The notes beneath the pieces are model-generated. The model had not been told where the DNA came from and did not search any database. It worked only from the letters and a program-made list of their open reading frames with translations. Source: CAZWLY01 sp964634465 (GTDB taxonomy: Bacteria; Desulfobacterota; Desulfarculia; G963662305). Taken from it: 64,000 nucleotides of DNA. The first letter of the stretch is position 1. Each line of letters begins with the position of its first letter. Of the stretch, positions 48,390 to 56,416 are shown piece by piece. The position numbers and the translations under genes are program-made. Location: positions 310,001-374,000 of the forward strand of contig CAZWLY010000002.1 of assembly GCA_964634465.1 (NCBI GenBank), in the 5' to 3' direction.

Positions 48390-49408
48390 GGCGGTTATTG
48401 GCACTGCTGGTCGTCGCGGTTCTTCTCTCCGCGATCGCCGGTTGCGGCGGTGGAGGCTCCAGCCCAACGCCTCCGCCGCCCGTACCGGGCCCGGCGCCGG
48501 CTCCGACTCCCGAGCCGACGCCGCCCCAACCGGAACCTGAGCCGGCGTGGACCAAGCCGCCCCGATTTCGCGGGCTGTGGCTCTGGAACCCTGACGATGA
48601 CCCTCGCCTGCGCCGGATCTCCAACGCCGTCCAGATCAAGCTCCGGGACTGGTGGCAAGACCGTGACCGCTCCCGGGCCGAGATTCGGCGCCGCGCCGGC
48701 GAGGGCTGGACCGAGGCGGTCCTGCTGGCCCCGACGTTGCACATCTCGCCGGGCGACCGGTGGGCCATTCGGGACGTGGCCGAGTTCGTCCAGTACGTCC
48801 GGGACCAGGGGCTCACGGTTCGGCTGGTAATCATTGGCGACGAGCCGCCCCTGTTTGACCGCCGGGCCATCGAAGCCCGGAACTGGGTCTACGACGAGCT
48901 GCGGCGCCGCCTGAACGACATGGGCCTGGCCGAGACCGACCTCTGCTACGACTGGTACCCCTGGGGCGTCCAGCCCGGCGGAGGCGGCGATTGGGAGGCT
49001 CATATCGACCGCAACGGCTGGCCCAGGGAGGACTGCCTGTGCAACCACGCCGGGTACGGCGCCCACCCGCCCGAGGCCATGCGCCGGATCAACCGCTTCT
49101 CCCTGCGCTGGCTGCGCGACCACGGCTGGCCGGACGTGCCGGTCATGCTGACCCTCCAGGGCTTCAACTTCGCAGGTTGGCCGTATCTGGAGGGCCGTCT
49201 CCGGGCGATGTGGCGCCTCGACTATCCCGGCGATGACCAGGGCGCGCCACCCCTGGCCCAACCGATCTATGAGCGGCTGGGTCTCGTTTCGATCTACGCC
49301 TGGCAACCAACCCCGGACTGCCACAACACCGTCCGGGACTTCCCCGAGGTCCAGGCCGGGCTGGCCGACCTCATGGACAATCAACTCAAAATGCAGGAGG
49401 AGCGATGA
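48386..49408 (+). CDS. Phage-encoded lipoprotein with a hydrolase-like domain
   Basis: 340 aa. A lipoprotein signal (LLVVAVLLSAIAGC; lipobox IAGC, Cys near residue 23) is followed by a Gly/Pro-rich linker (TPPPPVPGPAPAPTPEPT) and a folded domain of about 280 residues that starts RFRGLWLWNPDDD. It contains QYVRDQGLTVRLVIIGDEPP and PVMLTLQGFNFAGWPYLEG, a layout reminiscent of TIM-barrel glycosidases. The enzymatic role is a guess. As a surface-anchored lipoprotein in a late operon it could block superinfection or act in lysis. Confidence 0.65.
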   Translation: MRRLLALLVVAVLLSAIAGCGGGGSSPTPPPPVPGPAPAPTPEPTPPQPEPEPAWTKPPRFRGLWLWNPDDDPRLRRISNAVQIKLRDWWQDRDRSRAEIRRRAGEGWTEAVLLAPTLHISPGDRWAIRDVAEFVQYVRDQGLTVRLVIIGDEPPLFDRRAIEARNWVYDELRRRLNDMGLAETDLCYDWYPWGVQPGGGGDWEAHIDRNGWPREDCLCNHAGYGAHPPEAMRRINRFSLRWLRDHGWPDVPVMLTLQGFNFAGWPYLEGRLRAMWRLDYPGDDQGAPPLAQPIYERLGLVSIYAWQPTPDCHNTVRDFPEVQAGLADLMDNQLKMQEER

Positions 49409-49707
49409 ACCCCGTTTTAATGACCGTTTTGAAGGCGTTCCTGCCGAGCCTGGTCAACTTGGCTCTCAAGTTTTTGGCCGATGGCCTGAGCTGGCTGAAG
49501 CAGAAAGCGGCCGAGACCGAGAGCCCGGTCGACGATACCCTGGTGAGCATCTTCGAGCAGGCCAAACCGGCCCTCGATACAGCCGTCGACAGCCTGATCA
49601 TCTGGCTCTATGACAAGGCGAAAAAGACCGAGATCGACGTCGACGACCGGGTGTTGGAGTTGATCGCTGCCAAACGAGGACTGCCCCTGCCCGGGGTATC
49701 CGGATAA
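49405..49707 (+). CDS. Holin-like small protein
   Basis: 100 aa, AGGAGGAG upstream. An N-terminal hydrophobic/amphipathic stretch (PVLMTVLKAFLPSLVNLALKFLADGLSWL) and a second helix (DTAVDSLIIWLYDKAKK) with a short polar tail. Its size and the place just before the endolysin suggest a holin or lysis helper. No holin family is recognised with certainty. Confidence 0.5.
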   Translation: MNPVLMTVLKAFLPSLVNLALKFLADGLSWLKQKAAETESPVDDTLVSIFEQAKPALDTAVDSLIIWLYDKAKKTEIDVDDRVLELIAAKRGLPLPGVSG

Positions 49708-49792
49708 GCAACGCCTGAGAAGCGGCCGCGTCCGGTCCGGCGGGTGATATTGCCCAACGTAGTGTGCGTGCCGGGCCGGCCGCGGCGATAAC

Positions 49793-50230
49793 ATGGGTGA
49801 TCTAACTCGACATTTCAGCCGCCACGAACTGGCCTGCCGGTGCGGCTGCGGATTTTATCGGTCGTCAAGGGCGCTGCTCCGGGCCCTGGAGGCGATTCGG
49901 GAGGAGCTTGGCCAGCCGCTCCACGTCTCCAGCGGCTGCCGTTGCTCCGAGCACAACCGGGCCGAGGGAGGCAGCCCCCGGAGTCTCCACCTGCGCGGCG
50001 AGGCGGCCGATGTCTTCAGCCCCGGCTTGACGCCGTTGGAGATATACAGGGCCGCCGAGACCATGGCCGATCGGGGGCTGATCGGCGGGATCGGCCTCTA
50101 CCCGTGGGGGGTCCACGTCGATGTCGGCCTGCCCGGCCGGCGCTGGGGCAAGCTCCCCGACGTCAAGGGCTTTGTCAGCATCGCCGAGGCGGTCCGTTGG
50201 CACGAGGCCGAACACAATAAAGTCGGATGA
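49793..50230 (+). CDS. Endolysin, M15 peptidase family
   Basis: 145 aa, D-Ala-D-Ala carboxypeptidase/M15A-like. HFSRHELACRCGCG at the N-terminus, then SGCRCSEHNRAEGGSPRSLHLRGEAADVF with the zinc-ligand pattern S-x-H-x-x-G-x-A-x-D, and GVHVDVG with the third ligand. It cleaves peptidoglycan cross-link peptides during lysis. Last gene of the rightward late operon. A 263-bp gap follows (50231-50493), with a 7-bp stem (50305-50311/50331-50337) and no clear gene. Confidence 0.9.
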   Translation: MGDLTRHFSRHELACRCGCGFYRSSRALLRALEAIREELGQPLHVSSGCRCSEHNRAEGGSPRSLHLRGEAADVFSPGLTPLEIYRAAETMADRGLIGGIGLYPWGVHVDVGLPGRRWGKLPDVKGFVSIAEAVRWHEAEHNKVG

Positions 50231-50493
50231 TAATTCCTTGGGTTGGCTCTAAGCGCCGATTGGTTCACCTTCCGGATGGGGAGTTCGAAACGTCGGGTGG
50301 GTACCCCGCCTGCAACCTGGCTGTTAAACAAGGCGGGCTGTGAAAAAGCATGCTCAAGCATACTCTTTTAAGTCTTCTCCACGAGCCATCAACGCCTAAC
50401 ACATTTCCGGAACATCAGTTAATTGCGGCAAGCCTCAAATTGGGCTTCATAGGAGCTCAGGTCGACATGGGTGTCAATAAAAAGATTGGCGGG

Positions 50494-51543
50494 TTAGATG
50501 GCGCGGCGGGAAACAAGGAGCATGGTTTGCCTCAGTGTGTCATGTTCTATCGGTCCAGCAGCTAATCCTGTTTTCTTTTCGTCTTCACCCGTCGATTCCA
50601 TTTTAGGTTGTTCAATAGGATGCTTTTCCTCAATGTTAGCTGGCCCTTGAACGAGAATGGATTGAGTCATTTGAATGAAAGCCACACCCTTGTGATTCTC
50701 GATTATTTTGAAAGCCGGGGTAGAGGCCAGGGTATGCACGCATGCATGATGTAAAGAGAGTACAGCGTCTTGCAACTGTTGGCTGTCTTCCAACATACGA
50801 ATCTTTAATCCGATATCTCGACACTTCTCAGCGGAGAGGTGTCGAGCGTGAGATTTCATTAGAGCATGGTCCGATAAATCTTTGACAATTTGGTCCGCTT
50901 TGTCTTCTGCATTGTCATCATCGCTGAGCATTCCGCGCACCAACCATTCCTTCGCCATTTCGTTGGACCACTCAATTGCTTTCTCACATTCACCAATCAG
51001 TGTGGGATTGTACTTTGCAATAATAGGCTGCCAAATAGGTATTGTTGATGGATCTTGTTTAACCTCTCGTTTGGCCCGGTTGAATTCTTCAATCACACCG
51101 TGAGCAGGGAGATTTCCAAATTGAGGGTCAATTGGACCAAGACTCGACTGTTTCCCCATCCATATTTCTTTACATGCACAAGCTATCATTGTTCCCGCCG
51201 ACATGGCAATCTGGGGGATAAATGCTCTTATATCGTTGCCAAACATGGAATGGAGATAGTCGACAATCGATTCGGTAGCAGCTGTTTCGCCGCCTGGAGT
51301 ATGGAGGATAAGATCTAGTCCTTTAGAACGATCAAGTTTATGAATGACCGTCATTAGGCCATTCTTGTCTTCGTCATTGACGTGGACTCCATGGATACCT
51401 GGCTTTTGCAACCAGCCGGAATAATAAATGATAACGTTCCGCCGGGTTATCCGCCGAAGTCTTTGGAGATAATGTCTGCGGACAACGTCGTGAATGCTGC
51501 CTTTGCTTTTAATCTCTCCGAGCAGTTCGTGCCAGCTGGGCAT
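50494..51543 (-). CDS. ClpP/SppA-fold serine protease (SDH proteinase family)
   Basis: 349 aa from ATG at 51543, preceded by GAGGAGG. Family motifs: LDLILHTPGGETAATESIVDYL (oxyanion region) and the nucleophile serine in IAMSAGTMIACACKEIWMG, then SLGPIDPQFG. The C-terminal 90 residues, with KPKMEST-type charged sequence, are less conserved. Noticeably lower GC and different codon choice from the rest of the window, and opposite strand to the late genes. That is typical of separately acquired cargo at a prophage end. Overlaps the small upstream gene by 35 bp, so the two are coupled. Targets unknown. Confidence 0.8.
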   Translation of the reverse strand: MPSWHELLGEIKSKGSIHDVVRRHYLQRLRRITRRNVIIYYSGWLQKPGIHGVHVNDEDKNGLMTVIHKLDRSKGLDLILHTPGGETAATESIVDYLHSMFGNDIRAFIPQIAMSAGTMIACACKEIWMGKQSSLGPIDPQFGNLPAHGVIEEFNRAKREVKQDPSTIPIWQPIIAKYNPTLIGECEKAIEWSNEMAKEWLVRGMLSDDDNAEDKADQIVKDLSDHALMKSHARHLSAEKCRDIGLKIRMLEDSQQLQDAVLSLHHACVHTLASTPAFKIIENHKGVAFIQMTQSILVQGPANIEEKHPIEQPKMESTGEDEKKTGLAAGPIEHDTLRQTMLLVSRRAI

Positions 51544-51718
51544 GCGTATCCTCCTCAAGTTTGCCTTCCGAACTGTCTGAAAGCCTGATGAAGTTTTGAC
51601 GCTGAGGTGTGTGGCCTCCAAGATATCCTAGCATACGAAATTCACGACGCACGTTCTCATTGTCCAGCCCTAGCGCAGCGAACGTCTCATGGATTTGCTT
51701 CTTATTCAGTCTCTTCAT
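51509..51718 (-). CDS. Small partner protein of the serine protease
   Basis: 69 aa from ATG at 51718 (GGAGG 7 bp upstream). MKRLNKKQIHETFAALGLD, then NENVRREFRMLGYLGGHTPQRQ, helical with an acidic C-terminus (SSEGKLEEDTHAQL). No family recognised. Its last 35 bases overlap the protease start. Shares the low GC of the protease gene. Weak promoter-like TTGCTC and TTATTA lie upstream on the minus strand. Confidence 0.6.
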   Translation of the reverse strand: MKRLNKKQIHETFAALGLDNENVRREFRMLGYLGGHTPQRQNFIRLSDSSEGKLEEDTHAQLARTARRD

Positions 51719-51829
51719 CTTTGTGCCTCCAAGGCGGGTTGGGCTGTCTCTGCTAACTATCGGCATTTCTCCACTAATAACATAGCATCTATCACCCGAG
51801 CAAGCTCTTATCCGGCTCAAGGATGCGGC

Positions 51830-52225
51830 ATCCCATACACGTCTTCCGACGAGTTCGAAACCCCATCCACCGGGATCGCCCGCCCGCCGCCTTCAGCCTG
51901 GATGACGCCGAGTGGGTCAACCGCCGCCTCCAACGGGTCGACATCAACCCACCGTACCTGATGCCCTCGGGCGGGGAGGGCCTCTACCAGCACGAGATGG
52001 GACTGGCCGACCACCAAGGCCCTGCGTGACGCCCTGACCTCGATCCAGGGCCGGTTTCTGCTTAGCCACACCGATACGCCCGAGATCAGGGACCTCTACC
52101 AAGGGTGCCACTTCACTCGGCTGGAGACTCGCTACAACCTGTCCAACAAGGGCGACGTGACCGAGGTGTTGATCTCCAACTGCCCCCTGGAGCCCAGACG
52201 AGATCCGCAACCGGGGCTATTTTGA
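51830..52225 (+). pseudogene. Remnant of a DNA adenine methylase (Dam family)
   Basis: Frame 1 holds FSLDDAEWVNRRLQRVDINPPYLMP and GEGLYQHEMGLADHQ. An extra G near 52018-52020 shifts the reading frame. It then continues ALRDALTSIQGRFLLSHTDTPEIRDLYQGCHF and YNLSNKGDVTEVLISN to TGA at 52223. These match the C-terminal half of phage Dam enzymes (DPPY motif seen as NPPY). The segment between LQRV and NPPY is also shorter than normal, and the N-terminal half is absent. Not functional as is. Confidence 0.8.
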
Positions 52226-52238
52226 CTGACTACAAAAA

Positions 52239-52262
52239 GCGGAAACGGTTGCGGAAACAGTT
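52239..52262 (+). repeat. Right arm-type integrase sites (two 12-mers)
   Basis: GCGGAAACGGTT (52239-52250) and GCGGAAACAGTT (52251-52262, one mismatch) lie 77 bp inside attR, in the same orientation as the left pair. A 9-bp inverted repeat (TTAGGCCGG 52262-52270 with CCGGCCTAA 52284-52292) follows. Confidence 0.7.
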
Positions 52263-52338
52263 TAGGCCGGGAAAAAGCGTTTACCGGCCTAATGAGCAGG
52301 TTAATTTAGGATGTTTTTTGGTGAAATCCACCCCGCGG

Positions 52339-52394
52339 CCGGCCTCTCACGCCGGAGACACGGGTTCGAACCCCGTTGGGACTGCCAAGTAATT
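52339..52394 (+). repeat. attR core (56-bp direct repeat, tRNA-Glu fragment)
   Basis: Identical to 8150-8205. It comprises the anticodon arm, T arm and CCA end of tRNA-Glu without a 5' half. Confidence 0.95.
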
Positions 52395-52396
52395 CA

Positions 52397-52433
52397 AAGG
52401 GGTTGGCCGGCTTGGCCAACCCCTTCCTTTTTT
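52397..52433 (+). terminator. Original gltX-tRNA operon terminator, displaced by the prophage
   Basis: AAGGGGTTGGCC (52397-52408) pairs perfectly with GGCCAACCCCTT (52414-52425) over a 5-nt loop and is followed by CCTTTTTT. It lies directly after the tRNA fragment of attR, so before integration it would have ended the gltX-tRNA-Gln-tRNA-Glu transcript. Confidence 0.85.
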
Positions 52434-52528
52434 CACCGGAGCCCCTTTTGGCGCTACCCCCTCCCCCCGGAACCCCTCACACACCCCAACCCCGCTCTTG
52501 AAAACGCGGGAAAAACTGCGGGGATTTT

Positions 52529-52792
52529 TCAATTCTCGTCGTCGGAAAGGACTCTTTTGTCGTGGAGGCGCTTGACCTTGCCGGTGGTGGGGTTGGGGGG
52601 CAGCTCGCCCAGCTCGAGGAAGCGAATCTCGAACCTTTTGGCGATGTAGTCGAGCTCTAGCCAGGTCCGGATTTCGGGGATGTGACGCTCGAGCGCCTCC
52701 AGGAGCCTGTCCTGGGCCGCCTCGAGGCTCGGCCTGGGTAAATCGCGGCCGGCCGCCGTCTTAAATACCGTCTGCCTTGCCGGTCCAATCAT
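52529..52792 (-). CDS. AMP-binding-enzyme C-terminal-like fragment
   Basis: 87 aa. The end RFLELGELPPNPTTGKVKRLHDKRVL resembles the C-terminal lysine motif (P-x-T-x-x-G-K) of acyl-CoA synthetase-type ligases. The main ATP-binding domain is absent: a stop lies 6 codons upstream of the ATG in this frame, and there is no good ribosome site. Either a small stand-alone protein or the remnant of a larger ligase, next to two lipid-related genes. Confidence 0.5.
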   Translation of the reverse strand: MIGPARQTVFKTAAGRDLPRPSLEAAQDRLLEALERHIPEIRTWLELDYIAKRFEIRFLELGELPPNPTTGKVKRLHDKRVLSDDEN

Positions 52793-52927
52793 TCCGCAGA
52801 GGCCGTATCATCGCAACTCCCGACCGCTGCAAAGCGCCTGGCCGACGGCGGGCGCTGGAGAACGAGGCGCGGCCCTGGAAGCTCCGCCGGAAAGGGCTTG
52901 CAGCCGAGCAGCCCTCTTCGGCCCGGT

Positions 52928-54085
52928 TCACTCCCGGCCGTAGAGTTGGGCCATGGTGAACAGCCGGCCGGACATGATCCGGCCCAGATTGAACAGGAGC
53001 TGACAGGCCAGGCGCGGTTTTCTGTCCATCAACTCGTGGATGAACTTCCGGCGCAGGACCATCAGCTTGCCCGGAGTGAGGGCCCGGATGGTGGCCGAGC
53101 GGCGGCCGGAGTCGTGGAAGAAGGCCACCTCGCCAAAGACGTCGCCCTTGCTCAAGACGGCCAGCCGCTTCTCGCCGGCCAGCACCTCGAAGACGCCGTC
53201 GAGGATCAGAAACATCTCCTTCTCTATCAGGTCGGCCCTGAGCACGACTTTGTTTTCGGGCACCTCCATGATGAAGCCCTTGTTGGAGAGCTCCCGGACG
53301 TCGGCTTCTGGAATGTCGTCGAAAAATTGGGTTTTGACCTCGTGACCGGACAGGAACTCGTCCTGGAGCTCCCGCCAGACCGCCTCGGGATCGATCTCGT
53401 ATTTGGCCGCCGCGCCTTCCAGGATGTCGGCGAAGGGGGTGATGTCCAGCGGCGGGCGCTTGCCCGGCCCGAAATACTTGTTCACCAGCGGCGTCAAGGG
53501 CGAGCCGACCTCCCTGAAGTAGTCCAGATCGGAGACGATCATGACCATCGGCAGCCGGATGCCGTCTTCGTTGGGGATGACGTTGCCGGCGTAGGGCCTG
53601 AAGCCCAGCCGGCTGTAGGCCCTGATCAAACCGGGAGCGCAATAGAGAAAGGCGAAGTAGGTGTCGGGCCGGGCGCAGACGTACTCGTAACAGGCACGGG
53701 CCAGGGAAGGCAGGATCAGCTTGCCCCGCAAAGTGCGTCTGACGATCAGGCGGGCCGGCTCGGAGATGGTGTGCGCCTCGATACCCGGAAAGAGGTGAAG
53801 GGAAAAACGCTTCCTGATCTCTTCCGGCGCCTGGCCCGGCTCCCAGATCTGGATTCTCATCGTCCCGGTCATGTCTTCGACCGAACCGGTGTAGAAAAGG
53901 GCCACCCCTTCGCGTTCGTCCTCGGGGTCCTTGACCCATCTCCGCTCGTGATCGATGTCCCTCAGAAAGCCCTTTTTCAGCTCCTCGACATAGACCTTGT
54001 AGCGGAGCCGGTAGATCGCCTCCCGTTCCTCGTCGGTCGTGGCCAGATTGACCTTCTCGAGCTTGGTCAGCCATCTCTTAAACAT
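52928..54085 (-). CDS. GNAT/autoinducer-synthase-like acyltransferase with cNMP-binding domain
   Basis: 385 aa. The N-terminal 220 residues have an acyltransferase fold like N-acyl amino acid synthases: REAIYRLRYKVYVEELKKGFLRDIDHE, then SEPARLIVRRTLRGKLILPSLARACYEYV and AYSRLGFRPY. The C-terminal 130 residues are a cyclic-nucleotide-binding domain (EKEMFLILDGVFEVLAGEKRLAVLSKGDVFGEVAFFHDSGRRSATIRAL). Acyl transfer under control of a cyclic nucleotide is inferred. It follows the patatin gene by 60 bp on the same strand and is likely co-transcribed. Confidence 0.8.
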   Translation of the reverse strand: MFKRWLTKLEKVNLATTDEEREAIYRLRYKVYVEELKKGFLRDIDHERRWVKDPEDEREGVALFYTGSVEDMTGTMRIQIWEPGQAPEEIRKRFSLHLFPGIEAHTISEPARLIVRRTLRGKLILPSLARACYEYVCARPDTYFAFLYCAPGLIRAYSRLGFRPYAGNVIPNEDGIRLPMVMIVSDLDYFREVGSPLTPLVNKYFGPGKRPPLDITPFADILEGAAAKYEIDPEAVWRELQDEFLSGHEVKTQFFDDIPEADVRELSNKGFIMEVPENKVVLRADLIEKEMFLILDGVFEVLAGEKRLAVLSKGDVFGEVAFFHDSGRRSATIRALTPGKLMVLRRKFIHELMDRKPRLACQLLFNLGRIMSGRLFTMAQLYGRE

Positions 54086-54145
54086 CGCGATCCTCCGAAT
54101 TCAGCTCGCTCAAGGGTGACTGGACAAATAAAAGTATATCGCCTC

Positions 54146-56416
54146 CTACGAGGCCGGCCGAGGCTTTGACAGACCGATTTTCTCACGGCCGGAGCTGACC
54201 AACCACCGCTCGATGATCGGCTTCGAGTAACGGTATCCGATCTCGGCGATTTCGGAAAGGCGTTCGAAGTCGAGCATTTTGAACTCATCCACCGGCGGCC
54301 TGAGGTAGAGGTCGGCCATGGTTTTCGCCCTCTCGGCCCGGCTGAGGCTGCTGAGCAAGGCCGTCCGGGACAATATATCGAAAATGTTTGGGAAATCTGG
54401 TCGTTGTTTGAACGGCGCCAGCCGGTTGAACGTGGCCGACCAGGGCGAGGGGACCCGCCGCTGGCCGCTCTTGAACCTGCTCTCTTCATTGACGTCGACG
54501 ACGATCATCAACCCGCAACCCAACTCCCGCATCACGTCCGCCGGCAGGTTGTTGAGCACCCCGCCGTCGACCAGGATGTTGCCTCCCTCGATCCAGGGCG
54601 GGGTGATGCCCGGCAGGGCCACGCTGGCTCGAATCGCCTTCCACACCGCGCCGCTGCGATGAACCCGAACCTGGGCCGAGGTCAGGTCGCTGGAGACGCA
54701 GAAAAAGCTGAGCCACAAATCTTCGATGAAGACGTCTCCCGAGTATTTCCGGATGAGATTGTTGAGCCTGCGGCCTCGAACCAGAGAAAAGATGGGCAGG
54801 GTGTATTCGGAAAAAGGCTTCTCCGCCGCCATATCGGCCTGAATCTTGGCCGCCACCTTGTCGCAGTCCTGATCCAAGGCGTACAGGCCGGCTACGACTG
54901 CGCCCATGCTCGCCCCGCCGATCATGTCGACCGGCACCCCGGCCTCGCCCAAGGCCCTGAGCACGCCCAGGTGAGCGAACCCGCGGACGCCGCCGCCGCT
55001 CAAGACCACGCCCACCGACCGGCCGGCCAGGAAGCGGGCCAGGCGGCCGAAGTCGGCCTCCTCGCCCCAGCGCAGGTGAAAGTGGTTCTCCACCCGCGGC
55101 CGCAGGACCAGCCAGAGGCGGGTTTCGGCCGGTGTTTTCCGGCCGTCGGGGTGAATGAGAACCAGGCTCAGGCTGGGCGCCGCCTCCGAGTCGTCCCGGC
55201 CGAAGAGTTCCTCTTCCAGGCGACCCGGCTGAGGGTCGGCCGAGGCCCGGCCGACGAGGAGAATCCGATCCGCGTGGCGAACGCAGCGCCTGGTCCACGG
55301 TGAAAGCTCGGGGTCGGCCTCGTAGACCACGAAGCGATGCCTGGCTTCCTGCTCGTCGCACCAACTGGTCAGGCCGACGGCAAGGGGGTCGTCGTCCTCG
55401 CACTGGGCCACGCCGGCGCCCATCAGGCCGTCCAAACGGCGGCTGTTCAGGTGGAGGGTCGGGCCGAAGACGGCCAGCGATTCGACCAGGCGCTCGGCGA
55501 ACCCGGGCCACGGCGCATCCGGGGTTATCGGAATCACGGCCAGGTTGACCGCCTCGGGGATCACCCCCGGCCCGCTGATCGAACGCCGCAGGCGGGAGAT
55601 GAGAAGCTGGATCACCGACACGGCCAGGCTCGGGTTCTGGGCGAAGATGCGCTCGAAGACCGGCTTGGAAAACCTGACCAGTTCGCTCTCTCGAATCGCC
55701 CTCACCGTGGCCGAGCGGGGCTCGCCCGAGAAGACGGCCATCTCGCCGATGATCTCGCCCGGAGCCATCTCGCCCAATCTGATCTCGGCCCCTGTTTCGT
55801 GCCGGGTGGTCGCCTGAAGGCGACCGCTGACCAGGAGATAGAGGTCGTCGCCCGGCTCGCCCTCATGAAACAGAGTCTGCCCCCGGGCCAGGTGGACCCG
55901 CTCCGCCTCGGTTTCGACCATCCTGAGATTGGTTTCGTTCAGCGAGCCGAACAGCCCGGTCAAGACGACGGCCAACTGGTTGCGTCTCAGCCTGGTCCGG
56001 ACGATCTCTCTGAACCGCCGCTCCAGTTCCGGACGCCGGGCCAGCAGTCGCTTCACGACCGCTTGAGGCAGTTTGACCAATTCGGTCCGGGCGGCGGCGT
56101 GAACGCTGGCCCGCCGCGGCCCGCCGGACAGGAGCTGCATCTCGCCCACCGGCTGGCCGGGTTCGACCTCGCCCAAAAAGACTCGCCGGCCGGTCCGGTC
56201 CTCGGTCGTGACCTGGAGCAGACCTGAGACGACGACATAGAGGTCGTCGCCCGGATCACCCTGGTGAAAAAGAGCCTGGCCCTCCTCCAGCTCGACCGCC
56301 TCCATCCGGGCCGCCACCTCATCCCACGCGACCCGGTCAAGGCCCTTGAACAAATCCGTCGCCTGGAGGAACTTCAACAACTCGTCGCGATTGCGGTTCG
56401 TTTTCGACGGAGTCAT
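54146..56416 (-). CDS. Patatin-like phospholipase with two cNMP-binding domains (NTE type)
   Basis: 756 aa from ATG at 56416 (GAGGG upstream; a TTG 15 bp earlier is less likely). Two cyclic-nucleotide-binding domains come first (about 12-130 and 145-265; DDLYVVVSGLLQVTTEDRTG and EPGDDLYLLVSGRLQATT). A middle domain includes RFVVYEADPELSPW. The C-terminal patatin domain has oxyanion loop GGGVRGFAHLG, nucleophile GGASMGA and catalytic DGG in ILVDGGVLNN. This is the neuropathy-target-esterase layout: a lipase releasing fatty acids from phospholipid, gated by nucleotide. The 275 bp upstream (56417-56691) shows no gene. Confidence 0.92.
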   Translation of the reverse strand: MTPSKTNRNRDELLKFLQATDLFKGLDRVAWDEVAARMEAVELEEGQALFHQGDPGDDLYVVVSGLLQVTTEDRTGRRVFLGEVEPGQPVGEMQLLSGGPRRASVHAAARTELVKLPQAVVKRLLARRPELERRFREIVRTRLRRNQLAVVLTGLFGSLNETNLRMVETEAERVHLARGQTLFHEGEPGDDLYLLVSGRLQATTRHETGAEIRLGEMAPGEIIGEMAVFSGEPRSATVRAIRESELVRFSKPVFERIFAQNPSLAVSVIQLLISRLRRSISGPGVIPEAVNLAVIPITPDAPWPGFAERLVESLAVFGPTLHLNSRRLDGLMGAGVAQCEDDDPLAVGLTSWCDEQEARHRFVVYEADPELSPWTRRCVRHADRILLVGRASADPQPGRLEEELFGRDDSEAAPSLSLVLIHPDGRKTPAETRLWLVLRPRVENHFHLRWGEEADFGRLARFLAGRSVGVVLSGGGVRGFAHLGVLRALGEAGVPVDMIGGASMGAVVAGLYALDQDCDKVAAKIQADMAAEKPFSEYTLPIFSLVRGRRLNNLIRKYSGDVFIEDLWLSFFCVSSDLTSAQVRVHRSGAVWKAIRASVALPGITPPWIEGGNILVDGGVLNNLPADVMRELGCGLMIVVDVNEESRFKSGQRRVPSPWSATFNRLAPFKQRPDFPNIFDILSRTALLSSLSRAERAKTMADLYLRPPVDEFKMLDFERLSEIAEIGYRYSKPIIERWLVSSGREKIGLSKPRPAS

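Larger units (their letters stand above)
8150..52394. mobile_element. Prophage: Mu-like contractile tail, integrated at tRNA-Glu
   Basis: About 44.2 kb between two copies of a 56-bp direct repeat. It carries a tyrosine integrase next to the left end, a CI/Cro-type switch, a replication module, a terminase-head-tail-lysis block in normal phage order, and accessory genes near the repressor and at the right end. All essential morphogenesis classes are present and intact, so it may be inducible. The only clear decay is in an adenine methylase at the right edge. Tail genes are Mu-like, but integration is site-specific and not transpositional: no MuA/MuB genes are present. Confidence 0.95.

Noticed and set aside
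50350..50565. 71-codon plus-strand frame after the endolysin
   Set aside because: Overlaps the end of the serine protease gene on the other strand, has no good ribosome site and no recognisable features.
8150..52394. Transposable Mu-type prophage
   Set aside because: Tail genes are Mu-like, but there are no MuA/MuB genes, and the ends are a 56-bp tRNA repeat with a tyrosine integrase.
52761..54074. 437-codon minus-strand frame overlapping the acyltransferase gene
   Set aside because: Arg/Gly-rich shadow; the frame at 52928-54085 has clear acyltransferase and cNMP-binding motifs.
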